From: Variovorax sp. ZS18.2.2
GTDB taxonomy: Bacteria; Pseudomonadota; Gammaproteobacteria; Burkholderiales; Burkholderiaceae_C
Direction of reading: 5' to 3'
Length of the DNA stretch: 64,000 nt
Assembly (NCBI RefSeq): GCF_024701975.1
Contig: NZ_JANLNM010000005.1
Location: forward strand, 248,001-312,000
In this document: positions 36,467-45,450 of the stretch, piece after piece
How the letters are laid out: every line of letters begins with the position of its first letter
Position numbering within the stretch: position 1 is the stretch's first letter
Position numbers and translations under genes: made by a program
The notes under the pieces: model-generated
The model's database searches: none
What the model was told of the DNA's origin: nothing
The model's input: the letters and a program-made list of their open reading frames with translations, nothing else

Positions 36467-37504
36467 TCAAGGCGCCACGTCCTTGAGCACGCTCACCTGC
36501 TCGGCATAGCCGTTCTCGATGCGTTGCAGCCGGGCCTGCCGCGCGGCGTCGTTCACCCACTGGGCCGTCACGGCGTTCTGCTTGGCCAGCTGGTAGGCGA
36601 GCTTGGCCGCGGGCTGCAGCGAACTGTTGTCGGCCGCCACGAAGCCGGCCAGGTCGTGCAGCGACTTGAGCACCACGCGCTCGGCGTCGCCGCGCGGGCC
36701 CTTGGCACGCCCGTAGCCGATCATGAAAGCCTGCACGCGGTTGCGCAGCTCCGGCGAATACTCGCGCCGCACCACGATCTGCGCATGCGGAATGAGGTCC
36801 GACTCCCACAGGACCTGCAGCCGCTGCGCCTCGGCCGGAAAGCGCAGCTTGAAGCGCTCGAAGTCGGCCGAGTTGTTGGTGGCCACGTCGGCCTCGTTGT
36901 TGGCGACGGCGAGCGCGTTGGTCTGGTGGGTGCCCACGACCTCGCTCAGGAAGCGGGTCTCCATCACGATGTGGTTCGGCAGAAAGAGCTGCAGCTGCGG
37001 CACGATGAAGCCCGACACCGACTGCTTCTCGCCGCGCGCGATGCGCCAGCGGTCGGGCTGGTCCAGCAGGTCCTTCAATGTATTCAGCGGCGGCGTCTTG
37101 CGCGCCAGCAGCAGCGCGCGGTAGCCGGGCAGGCCGTCGTGCCGCACGACCTGCGCCACCACCTTCATGCGGCGCTGGGTCACGGCGTCCAGCGCCATCT
37201 TTCCGGAGAGAAAGGCCATGTCGACCTCGTCGCGCTGGATGGCTTGCTCCAGCGCCTCGTACGAATTGACCGAGAGCACGCTCACCGGGCGGTTGATGGC
37301 GCGGCTCAGTTCGGCCAGCAGCGGGTCCCAGTCGCTGCGCGACTCGAACGCGCCGCCCAGCGGCAGGATCCCGAAGCGCACGGGGGTCTTCTCCGGCGGG
37401 GTGGCCTGGGCCGCGGCCACGAGCGGCAGGCCGACGAAAAACGCCAGCGCCGCCGCCCGGAAAGCAGTGTGAACAGCAGCGAAACGACGCAGGGAAGCCA
37501 GCAT
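36467..37504 (-). CDS. PhnD-type periplasmic binding protein, paralogue B
   Basis: 345 residues with signal peptide (~1-33, ...LPLVAAAQ). It shares the whole plan with paralogue A (VRFGILPLGGAFESR; EVDMAFLSGKMALDAVTQRR; VATNNSADFERF), so the two arose by duplication. It is transcribed divergently from the hybrid kinase at 37668. Ligand unknown; phosphonate/phosphite-like ligands are typical of the family. No transport partners are encoded here. Confidence 0.85.
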   Translation of the reverse strand: MLASLRRFAAVHTAFRAAALAFFVGLPLVAAAQATPPEKTPVRFGILPLGGAFESRSDWDPLLAELSRAINRPVSVLSVNSYEALEQAIQRDEVDMAFLSGKMALDAVTQRRMKVVAQVVRHDGLPGYRALLLARKTPPLNTLKDLLDQPDRWRIARGEKQSVSGFIVPQLQLFLPNHIVMETRFLSEVVGTHQTNALAVANNEADVATNNSADFERFKLRFPAEAQRLQVLWESDLIPHAQIVVRREYSPELRNRVQAFMIGYGRAKGPRGDAERVVLKSLHDLAGFVAADNSSLQPAAKLAYQLAKQNAVTAQWVNDAARQARLQRIENGYAEQVSVLKDVAP

Positions 37505-37667
37505 TTTTGGGGCCGAAAGGCGTAGGGCCGCTGCGGACCAGCGGGTCTAACATGGGCGACGCGGACGCCATTAAATATCAAATACAAGTTAATTTCGTGA
37601 TGTTTTTCCTGTCTTCCATGTTCGGCGTTGGGCTCCTAAGCTCGTCGGTCATGGACTCAAAGCCTCG
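37505..37667. promoter_or_regulatory. Divergent promoter region (phnD-like B / hybrid kinase)
   Basis: 163 nt with a strikingly AT-rich island at 37572-37600 (ATTAAATATCAAATACAAG) in otherwise GC-rich DNA, the likely promoter area for one or both genes. A six-codon frame (MDSKPR, 37651-37671) ends in a TGA that overlaps the kinase ATG at 37668. Confidence 0.55.
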
Positions 37668-39557
37668 ATGAACTGGAACTTTCGCGTCCTCCGTGGGCTT
37701 GCGCGCCTCACCTTCGCCCAGCAGCTGATCCTGCTCGCGCTGGTGCCGGCGACCGCCGCCACGCTCACGGCAATTGCCGTGCTGACGCGCCAGCACCTGG
37801 GCAACCTCACCGAGCTGATGCGCGCCAATGCGCAGACGGTGGCGCTGCAGGTGGCCACGGTGGCGCAGGCGCCGCTCTCGCGCATGGACCGCCGCGCCCT
37901 GCAGCGCACGGCCCAGTCGGGCACCTACCAGCCGCATGTGCAGCAGGTGCAGATCTGGACGGAAGACGGCGAGATCGTGGCCAATTCCGAAACCGTCGAC
38001 CGCGCGCGCGGCGAGGGCCTGCAGGTGGTGGTGCCGATCGTGGCCGACGACGGCCGGCACAACGGCAAGGTGATGGTCGAGATCGGCCTCTCCGCGGTGC
38101 AGAGCGCCCGGCGCTCGGTCTGGCTCAACGTGGCGGTGGTGCTGGCGATCAGCCTGCTGGGCGTGGGCCTGGCGGGCTGGTGGGCGGCGCGGCGCATCAG
38201 CGAGCCGATCCGCGCGCTCGGCAAGGCGGTCGACCGCCTGGGCGCGGGCGAGGACGCGAGCGTGGCGATCGAGGGCACGCTGGAAGTGCAGCACCTGCAA
38301 ATGGGCTTCAACCAGGCGGCGCGCGCGCTCGCCGAGAGCCGCCGGCTGCTGCAAAGCCGCATCAACGAGGCCACGGCCGAACTGGCGCGCAAGAACGCGC
38401 TGCTCGAGGTGGCGAGCCAGGCCAAGACGCGCCTCCTGGCAGCCGCGAGCCACGACCTGCGCCAGCCGCTGCATGCGCTCACGCTCTTTTCCGACGGGCT
38501 GGCCAACGGCGAGACCGATCCGGTGAAGTTGCAGCGCATCGGCCACATCCGCGAATGCGTCGAATCGCTCGACCGGCTCTTCTCGGAGCTGCTCAACCTG
38601 TCGCAGCTCGATGCCGGCGTGCTGCAGCCGCAGTGGGCCGACTTTCCGCTGGACCGTCTGTTCGACGAAATCAGCCGCAACTTCCGCTCGGTGGCCGAGC
38701 AGCAGGGCCTGCGGCTGGTGGCGCGCAAGACCGAGCTCTGGGTGCGCTGCGACTACGTGATGCTCTCGCGCATCCTGAACAACCTGGTGTCGAACTCGCT
38801 GCGCCACACCCTCGAAGGCGGCGTGCTGATCGGCGCGCGGCGCCGCGGCAAGGGCGTGCGCATCGACGTGGTCGACACCGGCGTGGGCATCGCGGCGCAG
38901 CACCAGACGCGGGTGTTCGAGGAGTTCTTCCAGGTGGAGTCGGCCGGCCGCCAGTCCTCGCGCGGCGCGCGCGGCATGGGCCTGGGCCTCGCGACGGTGC
39001 AGCGGCTGGCCGAGTTGCTGAACACGCGCGTGGAGCTCAGCTCGCGGCTTCACAAGGGCACCTGCGTGCGGGTGCTGGTGCGCTCGGCGCCGGCCGCGCT
39101 GCCGTCGCCCGCGCCGTCGCCGGCGGCCGCTGGCATGGAGGACGGGGAACCGAGCCTTGCGAACCTGCGCATCCTGGTGATCGACGACGAGCGCACGATC
39201 CTCGAAGGGCTCTTCGTGGTGCTCGCCAACTGGGGCGCCGAGGTGCTGGTCGCACAGACCCGCGCCGAGGCGCTCGCGCTGGCCGACACCTGGGAGCAAC
39301 CGCCCGACGTGGTGGTGAGCGACCTGCTGCTGCAGGGCGGCGACAACGGCCTGGACGTGATCGCCGCGCTGGAGCGCCATCCGCGCGGCATCGGCCCCGG
39401 CACGGCGCGCCTCCTGGTCACCGGCGAGACCAAGCCCGACCGCCTGCGTGAAGTGGCGAGCGCCGGCATCGCCGTGCTCTACAAGCCGGTCTCGCCGCGG
39501 GTGCTGCGGCAGTCGATCCATGCGCAGCGCGTCGCGGCACTACTGAACATCGACTAG
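37668..39557 (+). CDS. Hybrid sensor histidine kinase with receiver domain (1)
   Basis: 629 residues. Membrane helices near 18-40 and 150-172 bracket a ~110-residue periplasmic sensor. A HAMP-like segment (ISEPIRALGKAVDRL) and coiled coil lead to the His-kinase domain: His262 in AAASHDLRQPLHAL, N-box NNLVSNSLRH, G-box GMGLGLATV. A C-terminal receiver has LVIDDER, an Asp in VVVSDLLLQGG and Lys in LYKPVS. No DNA-binding output: it must signal through other proteins. Divergent from two PhnD-like binding proteins that may deliver its ligand. A strong hairpin follows the stop. Confidence 0.92.
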   Translation: MNWNFRVLRGLARLTFAQQLILLALVPATAATLTAIAVLTRQHLGNLTELMRANAQTVALQVATVAQAPLSRMDRRALQRTAQSGTYQPHVQQVQIWTEDGEIVANSETVDRARGEGLQVVVPIVADDGRHNGKVMVEIGLSAVQSARRSVWLNVAVVLAISLLGVGLAGWWAARRISEPIRALGKAVDRLGAGEDASVAIEGTLEVQHLQMGFNQAARALAESRRLLQSRINEATAELARKNALLEVASQAKTRLLAAASHDLRQPLHALTLFSDGLANGETDPVKLQRIGHIRECVESLDRLFSELLNLSQLDAGVLQPQWADFPLDRLFDEISRNFRSVAEQQGLRLVARKTELWVRCDYVMLSRILNNLVSNSLRHTLEGGVLIGARRRGKGVRIDVVDTGVGIAAQHQTRVFEEFFQVESAGRQSSRGARGMGLGLATVQRLAELLNTRVELSSRLHKGTCVRVLVRSAPAALPSPAPSPAAAGMEDGEPSLANLRILVIDDERTILEGLFVVLANWGAEVLVAQTRAEALALADTWEQPPDVVVSDLLLQGGDNGLDVIAALERHPRGIGPGTARLLVTGETKPDRLREVASAGIAVLYKPVSPRVLRQSIHAQRVAALLNID

Positions 39558-39605
39558 GGCCTGCTCACCCCACGCAAGGGGTCGCGTGGGGTGAACAGGC
39601 CCTAG
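39554..39605. terminator. Long hairpin after hybrid kinase 1
   Basis: Arms 39554-39575 (CTAGGGCCTGCTCACCCCACGC) and 39584-39605 pair over 22 positions with one G-U, with an 8-nt loop; the left arm includes the kinase stop codon. There is no T-run, so it is either a terminator that needs help or an mRNA-stabilising stem. Confidence 0.75.
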
Positions 39606-39756
39606 TCCATCAGACATAGACCGTGCGGCCGCCGCGTTGTGCACTTCGTCACGCTGGAACGGCGTCCCACGGACTGACATAGCCCCTCCGCCTTATCGCG
39701 CGAAACAGGGCGCCTCCTTACATTGGGTGATGCACCCTCGCTGCAGAAGCAGTCAC

Positions 39757-40839
39757 ATGTCCGTCGTCGCGAAACACCTCCCCCATCCCTTCCTCGGCAG
39801 GCTGCGCGGCGCCGTGCGCGCGGCACTCGCTTTCGGCCTGACCGCGGGCGTGGCGATCGGCCTCCTCGGCCTGTCGATGAGCAGCCGCGCGGCCGCGGCC
39901 CCCAGCCTCACCGTGCTGATGAGCGACGACAACCCGGCGCATTCGGAATTCGTGCAGCAACTGCGCGCGAACCAGGAGCCCGGCGGCCGCTTCGAGCTGG
40001 TGCGCCTCTCGCCGACCGGCGAGATGCCGCAGACCATCGAGACCGCCGGCGCCGATACCGAACCGCGCGCCAATGCGGGCGTTCGCACACGCAGCATGCG
40101 GCCCTCGGCGGCCGACGCGAACCTCACGATGGCGGTGGGCGTCGCGGCCGCGCGCGCCGCCGTCGAACGACCGGGCCAGGAGCCGCTGGTGCTCGCGATG
40201 CTGAGCCGGCTCGACTACGAGGCCCTGAAGGCCGCGAGCCCGGCCCTGAAGCGGAGCGACCGCCGTGTGGGCGTGCTGCTGCGCGACCCGGCCATGGCCG
40301 ACCAGCTCGCGCTCATCCATGCGGTGCTGCCGCAGAAGCACCGCATCGGCGTGGTCGCCACGCCCGAATCGGAGCCGCTGGTGCGCGAACTGCAGCGCGC
40401 CGCGCAGGGCGCCAACCCGGCGTGGGATGTGCACGTCGAGTACGCGCCCGATGCCCGATCGCTCGCCGCCGCACTGCGCACCGTGGTGCCAGTGAGCGAT
40501 GCATTGATGGTGCTGCCCGACCTGATCGGCGACAACCAGGCGGCCACGCTGTCGGTGCTGCGCGCAGGCGCGGGCGCGGGCCTGGCGGTGTTCGGCGCCA
40601 GCGAGGGGCTGGTGCGTTCGGGTGGCCTCGCGGCGGCGGTCTCGACGCCGTCGCAGCTCGCGCAGCAGGCGCGCCTGCTCGGCCAGAAAGTCGCGAGCGC
40701 AAGCAACAACAACAGCAGCCCGCTGGTGGAAGCGGCAACGCCCGCCACCGTGCGCGTCAACGCCACCGTGGCACGCGGACTCGGCCTGCGTCTGCCGGAG
40801 GAACGGGAACTGACCGACCGTCTCGCGGCCACGCGATGA
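39757..40839 (+). CDS. Periplasmic substrate-binding protein (ABC_sub_bind-like)
   Basis: 360 residues from the ATG at 39757 (an upstream ATG at 39730 is possible). A signal-like hydrophobic segment (~24-48, ...SSRAAAAP) precedes a type I binding-protein fold: VLMSDDNPAHSEFVQQLR, VGVLLRDPAMADQLALI, and the C-terminal VRVNATVARGLGLRLPEERE seen in ABC_sub_bind proteins. No permease or ATPase is adjacent. The stop overlaps the next hybrid kinase start (ATGA), so the two are coupled and this is probably that kinase's ligand-binding partner. Confidence 0.8.
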   Translation: MSVVAKHLPHPFLGRLRGAVRAALAFGLTAGVAIGLLGLSMSSRAAAAPSLTVLMSDDNPAHSEFVQQLRANQEPGGRFELVRLSPTGEMPQTIETAGADTEPRANAGVRTRSMRPSAADANLTMAVGVAAARAAVERPGQEPLVLAMLSRLDYEALKAASPALKRSDRRVGVLLRDPAMADQLALIHAVLPQKHRIGVVATPESEPLVRELQRAAQGANPAWDVHVEYAPDARSLAAALRTVVPVSDALMVLPDLIGDNQAATLSVLRAGAGAGLAVFGASEGLVRSGGLAAAVSTPSQLAQQARLLGQKVASASNNNSSPLVEAATPATVRVNATVARGLGLRLPEERELTDRLAATR

Positions 40840-42803
40840 ACGCCGCGCCGCCCTCGCAAAGTCCGGCGCCCACCGGCGACGACGCGGTGCAGCCTCGCTC
40901 CGCGTCCGCGCTGGTCGTGCGCGGCAACCTGCAGGGCGACCTGTTCCGCCTGGGTGTGGTGCCGTGCGCGGCAGTAGCCCTCGCGCTCACCGGCTGGTTC
41001 ACCCACAACCGGCTGCAGACGCTCGAGGTCCAGTTCGATGCCGAAGGCCAGGCCGTGGCGCGCCAGGTGGCGGCCATGTCCGACCTGAGCCTGTACGCGG
41101 GCGATGTGCCGGCGCTGCAGAACGTGGCCAACGCGGCGCTGCGCGGCGGGCAGGTGATGCGGGTGGAGATCAGCAACAGCGCGGGCGTCTACGTCACGGC
41201 CGGGCCCAAGACCGAATCGCTCGCGCAGCTGCGCATGTTCACCTCGCCGGTCACGCTGCGCGAGGCCTCGCGCGCCAGCGCCTTCGCGCCCGCAGGCTCC
41301 ACCGCGGCGGGCGAAACGCCCATCGGCCTGGTGCAGACCTTCCGCGACACCACCGCCTATGCGCGCGAGCGCAGCCGCTCGCTCATGGCGGGCATCGGCA
41401 TCGCGCTGGTCGCGCTGCTGGCGGCGTGGGCCTCGGTGCGCCACATGGCGCGCACGGTGGCGCGGCCGCTGCGGCGCGTGTCGCGCACCGTCGCCGCGCT
41501 GGAAGCGGGCCACTTCGACATGCGCTGCGAAGTGGTCGAGGGCGGCACCCGCGGCACGCACGAGCTGGCCGTGCTCGCCCACGACATCGACCGGCTCGCC
41601 GAGCGCCTGCAGCACAACCGCCAGGTGAGCGAGGAGCGGGTGCGCGAGGCCACCGCTGTCGCGCTGCAGCGCATGGCCGAGGCCGAGCAGGCGGCGCTTT
41701 CGCGTGCGCGCTTTCTCGCGGCCGCGAGCCACGACCTGCGCCAGCCGCTGCATGCGATGGGCCTCTTCATCGACGGCCTGCTGCCCAGCGCCACACCAGC
41801 GCAGCGCCCGGCCGTGCTGCGGCTGCAGGAGAGCACCGAGTTCATGGGCGTGCTGCTGGACGACCTGCTGGAAATCTCGCGGCTCGATGCGCAGGTGCTC
41901 ACGCCGTCCATCACCCGCATCTCGCTGACCGCCCTCTTCGACCAGCTCGATGCGCAGCATGCCGCCGCCGCCATCGAGGCACGCGTGCGGCTGCGCTGGA
42001 GCGACCGGGGCCTGGCGGTGCGCACCGATGCGGCGATGCTGCAGCGCATCGTCAACAACCTCGTGGCCAATGCCCTGCGCCATGCGCCCGAAGGCGGCAC
42101 CGTGCTGGTGGCCGCGCGGCGCAGCCTGGCCGGCCATTCGGACCAGGTGCGCATCGAGGTGCGCGACAACGGCGTGGGCATCGCGCCGATCCACCAGGGC
42201 CGGATCTTCGAGGAGTTCTACCAGGTGGCGAACACCGAGCGCGACCGGCGCCGCGGCTTCGGCCTGGGCCTGGCGATCTGCGCGCGTATCGCCACGCTGC
42301 TGGGCACCCGCATCACCGTGCGTTCGGCGCTGCAGGCCGGCAGCACCTTCGCCTTCACGCTGCCCGCGGCGCGCGCCGCCGACATCGTGCTGCCCGAGCC
42401 CACACCCGTGGTGCCCGCCCCGCTCGCGGGCCTGCGCTGCCTGGTGGTGGACGACGACCCCGCCATCCTCGACGGCAGCCGCGCGCTGCTGGAGCAGTGG
42501 GGCTGCGAGGTCGAATGCGTGACCACCGGCGCCGAAGCCATCGCGCGGCTGGGCACCGGCGACATCCACTTCGATGCGGTGCTGTGCGACCTGCAACTGG
42601 CCGGCGACGGCGACGGCGTGGACGTGATCGACGCCGCCAAGCGCCTGCAGCCCGATGCGCTCGCGGTGCTGGTGTCGGGCGCGACCGGGCCCGAGGTGCT
42701 GCAGCGGCTGCGGCATGGCGGCGTGATGCTGCTGACCAAGCCGGTGCCGCCGGCGAAGCTGCGCGCGCTGCTGACCACGCGCAGGCACGCACACGCCGTC
42801 TGA
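40836..42803 (+). CDS. Hybrid sensor histidine kinase with receiver domain (2)
   Basis: 655 residues. Membrane helices near 40-56 and 182-200 enclose a ~125-residue periplasmic domain. His299 lies in AAASHDLRQPLHAM, N-box NNLVANALRH, G-box GFGLGLAICARI; the receiver shows LVVDDDPAILDG, Asp in VLCDLQLAGDGDG and LLTKPVPPAKL. Same plan as the kinase at 37668, so they are likely paralogues. The overlap with the binding-protein gene suggests a joint sensor. Confidence 0.92.
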   Translation: MNAAPPSQSPAPTGDDAVQPRSASALVVRGNLQGDLFRLGVVPCAAVALALTGWFTHNRLQTLEVQFDAEGQAVARQVAAMSDLSLYAGDVPALQNVANAALRGGQVMRVEISNSAGVYVTAGPKTESLAQLRMFTSPVTLREASRASAFAPAGSTAAGETPIGLVQTFRDTTAYARERSRSLMAGIGIALVALLAAWASVRHMARTVARPLRRVSRTVAALEAGHFDMRCEVVEGGTRGTHELAVLAHDIDRLAERLQHNRQVSEERVREATAVALQRMAEAEQAALSRARFLAAASHDLRQPLHAMGLFIDGLLPSATPAQRPAVLRLQESTEFMGVLLDDLLEISRLDAQVLTPSITRISLTALFDQLDAQHAAAAIEARVRLRWSDRGLAVRTDAAMLQRIVNNLVANALRHAPEGGTVLVAARRSLAGHSDQVRIEVRDNGVGIAPIHQGRIFEEFYQVANTERDRRRGFGLGLAICARIATLLGTRITVRSALQAGSTFAFTLPAARAADIVLPEPTPVVPAPLAGLRCLVVDDDPAILDGSRALLEQWGCEVECVTTGAEAIARLGTGDIHFDAVLCDLQLAGDGDGVDVIDAAKRLQPDALAVLVSGATGPEVLQRLRHGGVMLLTKPVPPAKLRALLTTRRHAHAV

Positions 42804-42807
42804 GGCC

Positions 42808-42841
<34 letters not shown>

Positions 42842-43819
42842 TCAGGCAGCCTCGTCGGCCCGCGAGAACTGCCGGCGATACACCGTCGGCGACACCTTGA
42901 ATGCCGACGCGAAATGCTTGCGCAGCGACACCGCGGAGCCGAAGCCCGCGCCGGTCGCGACGCGCTCGACCGGATGGTCCGTGGTCTCCAGCAAACGCTG
43001 CGCCAGCGCGAGGCGCTGGTTCTGAATCCACTGTCCCACCGTCGTGCCCGTCGATTCGCGAAAGCGCCGCGTGAAGGTGCGGCGGCTCATCAACGCACGC
43101 CGCGCGAGGTTGTCGAGCTCGTGCGGCACATCGAGATGCTTGCCCAGCCATTCGAGCAACGGCGCGAGCCGGTCGCGCTCGGCCGTCGCGGGCATGGGCT
43201 GCTGGATGTACTGCGCCTGCCCGCCCTGCCGGTGCGGCGCGACCACCATGCGGCGCGCCGCGCGGTTCGCGGTCTCGGCGCCGTAGCGCACGCGCAGGAG
43301 GTGCAGGCAGCAGTCGATGCCCGCGGCCGTGCCGGCGGAAGTGAGCACGTCGCCATCGTCCACATACAGCACCTCGGGCTGCAGCCTCACCTTCGGATAC
43401 TGCTTCGCGAACGCGGCGGCGAGGTTCCAGTGCGTGGTGGCGGGCCGGCCGTCGAGCAGGCCCGCCTCGGCCAGCACGAAGGCACCGAGGCACAGGCCCA
43501 CCACCGTGGCGCCGCGCCGGTGCGCGGCCTGCAGCGCGCGGATCAACGCAGGCGGCGCGGGCCGGCCGTCGTCGCGCCACGAGGGCACCACCACGATCTG
43601 CGCCCGGCGGATCGCCTCCAGCCCATGCGGCACCACGAGCTCGAAGCCCGCATTGGTCTGCAGCGGCCCCGGCTCCGGCGCGCACACGCGCATGCGAAAG
43701 CGCGGCGCCCCCGTCTCGGTGCGGTCTTCGCCGAACACCATGCAGGGCACGGACAGATGAAAGGGGCTGATGCCGTCGAAGGCAACGACGGCGATGGTTT
43801 CGGTGGTGGGGCGGGCCAT
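42842..43819 (-). CDS. GlxA-family AraC-type transcription regulator
   Basis: 325 residues. The N-terminal ~190 are a DJ-1/PfpI-like domain (VAFDGISPFHLSVPCMVFGE, VVGLCLGAFVLAEAGLLDGR with the nucleophile-elbow Cys), and the C-terminal ~110 are two AraC helix-turn-helices (RALMSRRTFTRRFRESTG, AGFGSAVSLRKHFASAFKVS). GlxA-type regulators sense small molecules. The gene is divergent from an isochorismatase-family hydrolase 97 nt away, its probable target. Confidence 0.92.
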   Translation of the reverse strand: MARPTTETIAVVAFDGISPFHLSVPCMVFGEDRTETGAPRFRMRVCAPEPGPLQTNAGFELVVPHGLEAIRRAQIVVVPSWRDDGRPAPPALIRALQAAHRRGATVVGLCLGAFVLAEAGLLDGRPATTHWNLAAAFAKQYPKVRLQPEVLYVDDGDVLTSAGTAAGIDCCLHLLRVRYGAETANRAARRMVVAPHRQGGQAQYIQQPMPATAERDRLAPLLEWLGKHLDVPHELDNLARRALMSRRTFTRRFRESTGTTVGQWIQNQRLALAQRLLETTDHPVERVATGAGFGSAVSLRKHFASAFKVSPTVYRRQFSRADEAA

Positions 43820-43915
43820 GGCCCGATCTTATCGATGATTGGCTATCGGGCCACTTTCAGTCAAACGGCGAAAGGCGAAGAATCGAGCCCATACCAACCG
43901 AGAAGGAGCCAGACC
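43820..43915. promoter_or_regulatory. Divergent gap GlxA regulator / isochorismatase
   Basis: 96 nt. An AAGGAG Shine-Dalgarno lies about 43903-43908 before the hydrolase ATG. The regulator's operator and both promoters must be here; no clear dyad was defined. Confidence 0.4.
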
Positions 43916-44548
43916 ATGAGCAACACCAACACACCCCGCCGTGCCCTCGTCGTGATCGACGTACAGAACGAATACTTCGAAGGCGGCGGCCTGCCGATCG
44001 AGTACCCGCCCATCCTCGACACGCTGCCCAATGTGACCAAGGCCATGGATGCGGCCCGGGCAGCCGGCGTACCCGTCGTCGTGGTCCGCCACCACGCCCC
44101 CAAGGGCGCACCGGTGTTCCAGGCCGACACCCACAACGGCCAGCTGCACCCCGAGGTCGCGAACCGGCCGCGCGACCACCTCATCACCAAGACCTTCCCG
44201 AGCGTGTTCACCGGCACCGACTTCGCCGACTGGCTCACTCGCCACGAGATCGACACGCTGAGCGTGGCGGGCTACATGACGCAGAACTGCGATGCATCGA
44301 CGGTGTTCGAGGCGATGCACCGCGGCCTGAACGTGGAGTTCCTCGCCGACGCGAGCGGCGCGCTGCCGTATGAAAACGCGGCGGGCAAGGTCACGGCGGA
44401 AGAGATCCACCGCGTCTTCAGCGTCGTGTTCCACAGCAATTTCGCGGCCGTGACCTCGACCGCCGCATGGATCACCGCGATGCAGGAAGGCCAGGCCATC
44501 GCGAAGGACAACGTGGTGATGTCCAACCGCCGCGCGCGCGGCGTCTGA
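43916..44548 (+). CDS. Isochorismatase-family cysteine hydrolase
   Basis: 210 residues. The Asp-Lys-Cys triad of the family is visible: Asp in VVIDVQNEYF, Lys in LITKTFPSVF and Cys in GYMTQNCDAS. The nearest functional classes are nicotinamidase-like and other amidases; substrate not assignable. Good Shine-Dalgarno AAGGAG. Divergent from the GlxA-type regulator. Confidence 0.9.
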   Translation: MSNTNTPRRALVVIDVQNEYFEGGGLPIEYPPILDTLPNVTKAMDAARAAGVPVVVVRHHAPKGAPVFQADTHNGQLHPEVANRPRDHLITKTFPSVFTGTDFADWLTRHEIDTLSVAGYMTQNCDASTVFEAMHRGLNVEFLADASGALPYENAAGKVTAEEIHRVFSVVFHSNFAAVTSTAAWITAMQEGQAIAKDNVVMSNRRARGV

Positions 44549-44659
44549 AGCGGGCGGGGCCGAGGGCAATCCGGGAGAGCGTGCACGCGGCGCGGGTGCT
44601 ATGGTGGCCCCCGCAGCCGCCCGCACGATGCGTGCAGACCGCCCCGAGGACACCTCGCC

Positions 44660-45445
44660 ATGCCCGACCTCTCTGCCCTGAAAGACATCCGCCCTTTCGT
44701 CGCGACCCCGAGCTACGGCGGCACGATGACCAGCCTCTACGTGCGCAGCCTGCTGGGCCTGGTCAACCTGGCGTGGGAACACCGGTTCCCGATGCAGACG
44801 CGCTTTCTCGATGGCGACAGCCTCATCACGCGCGCACGCAACCGTCTGGTCGCGGAGTTCATGGCCGACACCCGCTGGACGCACCTGTTCTGGATCGATG
44901 CCGACATCGGCTTCGAACCCGAGGCGGCCCTGCGGCTGTTGTGCGCGGGGCGCGACGTGGTGGCGGGCATCTACCCGCACAAGACCGACGGCTGGCCCGC
45001 GGGCGGGCTTCGCGAGCCGCTGCCGGCCGGCGCCACGCGCGAGGATTTCGAGGCGCTGCATGCCAGCTTTCCGGCCAATGCGTTCGACACCCGCCTGTCG
45101 GTGGATGCAGAAGGATTCACCGAGGTGCTGGACGCGCCCACGGGCTTCATGCTGATCGCGCGCAGCGTGTTCGAGCGCCTCGCCACGGCCTATCCGCAAC
45201 TGCGCTACACACCCGAGCACGCCGCCGATCCCGCGACGCGCGACCTGCCGCACTACCGCTTCTTCGACGTGCTCGCCGAGCCCGACAACGGCGCCTACCT
45301 GGCGGAAGACTTCGCGTTCTGCCGCCGCTGGCAATCGATCGGGGGCCAGGTCTTCATCGATGCCCGCTCCAACCTGTCGCACCAGGGCTCGCGCACCTAC
45401 ACAGGCCACTTCGGCCGTGCGCTGGCCGTGCGCGAAGGCCGGTGA
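44660..45445 (+). CDS. Glycosyltransferase-like (GT-A) protein
   Basis: 261 residues. The N-terminal part has the arrangement of small GT-A proteins: VATPSYGGTMTSLYV, ITRARNRLVAEFM, and a DxD metal site in FWIDADIGFEPEAA, then GYYPHK-like GIYPHKTDGW and a late YLAEDFAFCRRW. No membrane helix. Acceptor unknown. GAGGA lies 9 nt before the ATG. It is followed within a few bases by an FkbM methyltransferase, the common pairing in glycan-decorating loci. Confidence 0.75.
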   Translation: MPDLSALKDIRPFVATPSYGGTMTSLYVRSLLGLVNLAWEHRFPMQTRFLDGDSLITRARNRLVAEFMADTRWTHLFWIDADIGFEPEAALRLLCAGRDVVAGIYPHKTDGWPAGGLREPLPAGATREDFEALHASFPANAFDTRLSVDAEGFTEVLDAPTGFMLIARSVFERLATAYPQLRYTPEHAADPATRDLPHYRFFDVLAEPDNGAYLAEDFAFCRRWQSIGGQVFIDARSNLSHQGSRTYTGHFGRALAVREGR

Positions 45446-45450
45446 GCACG

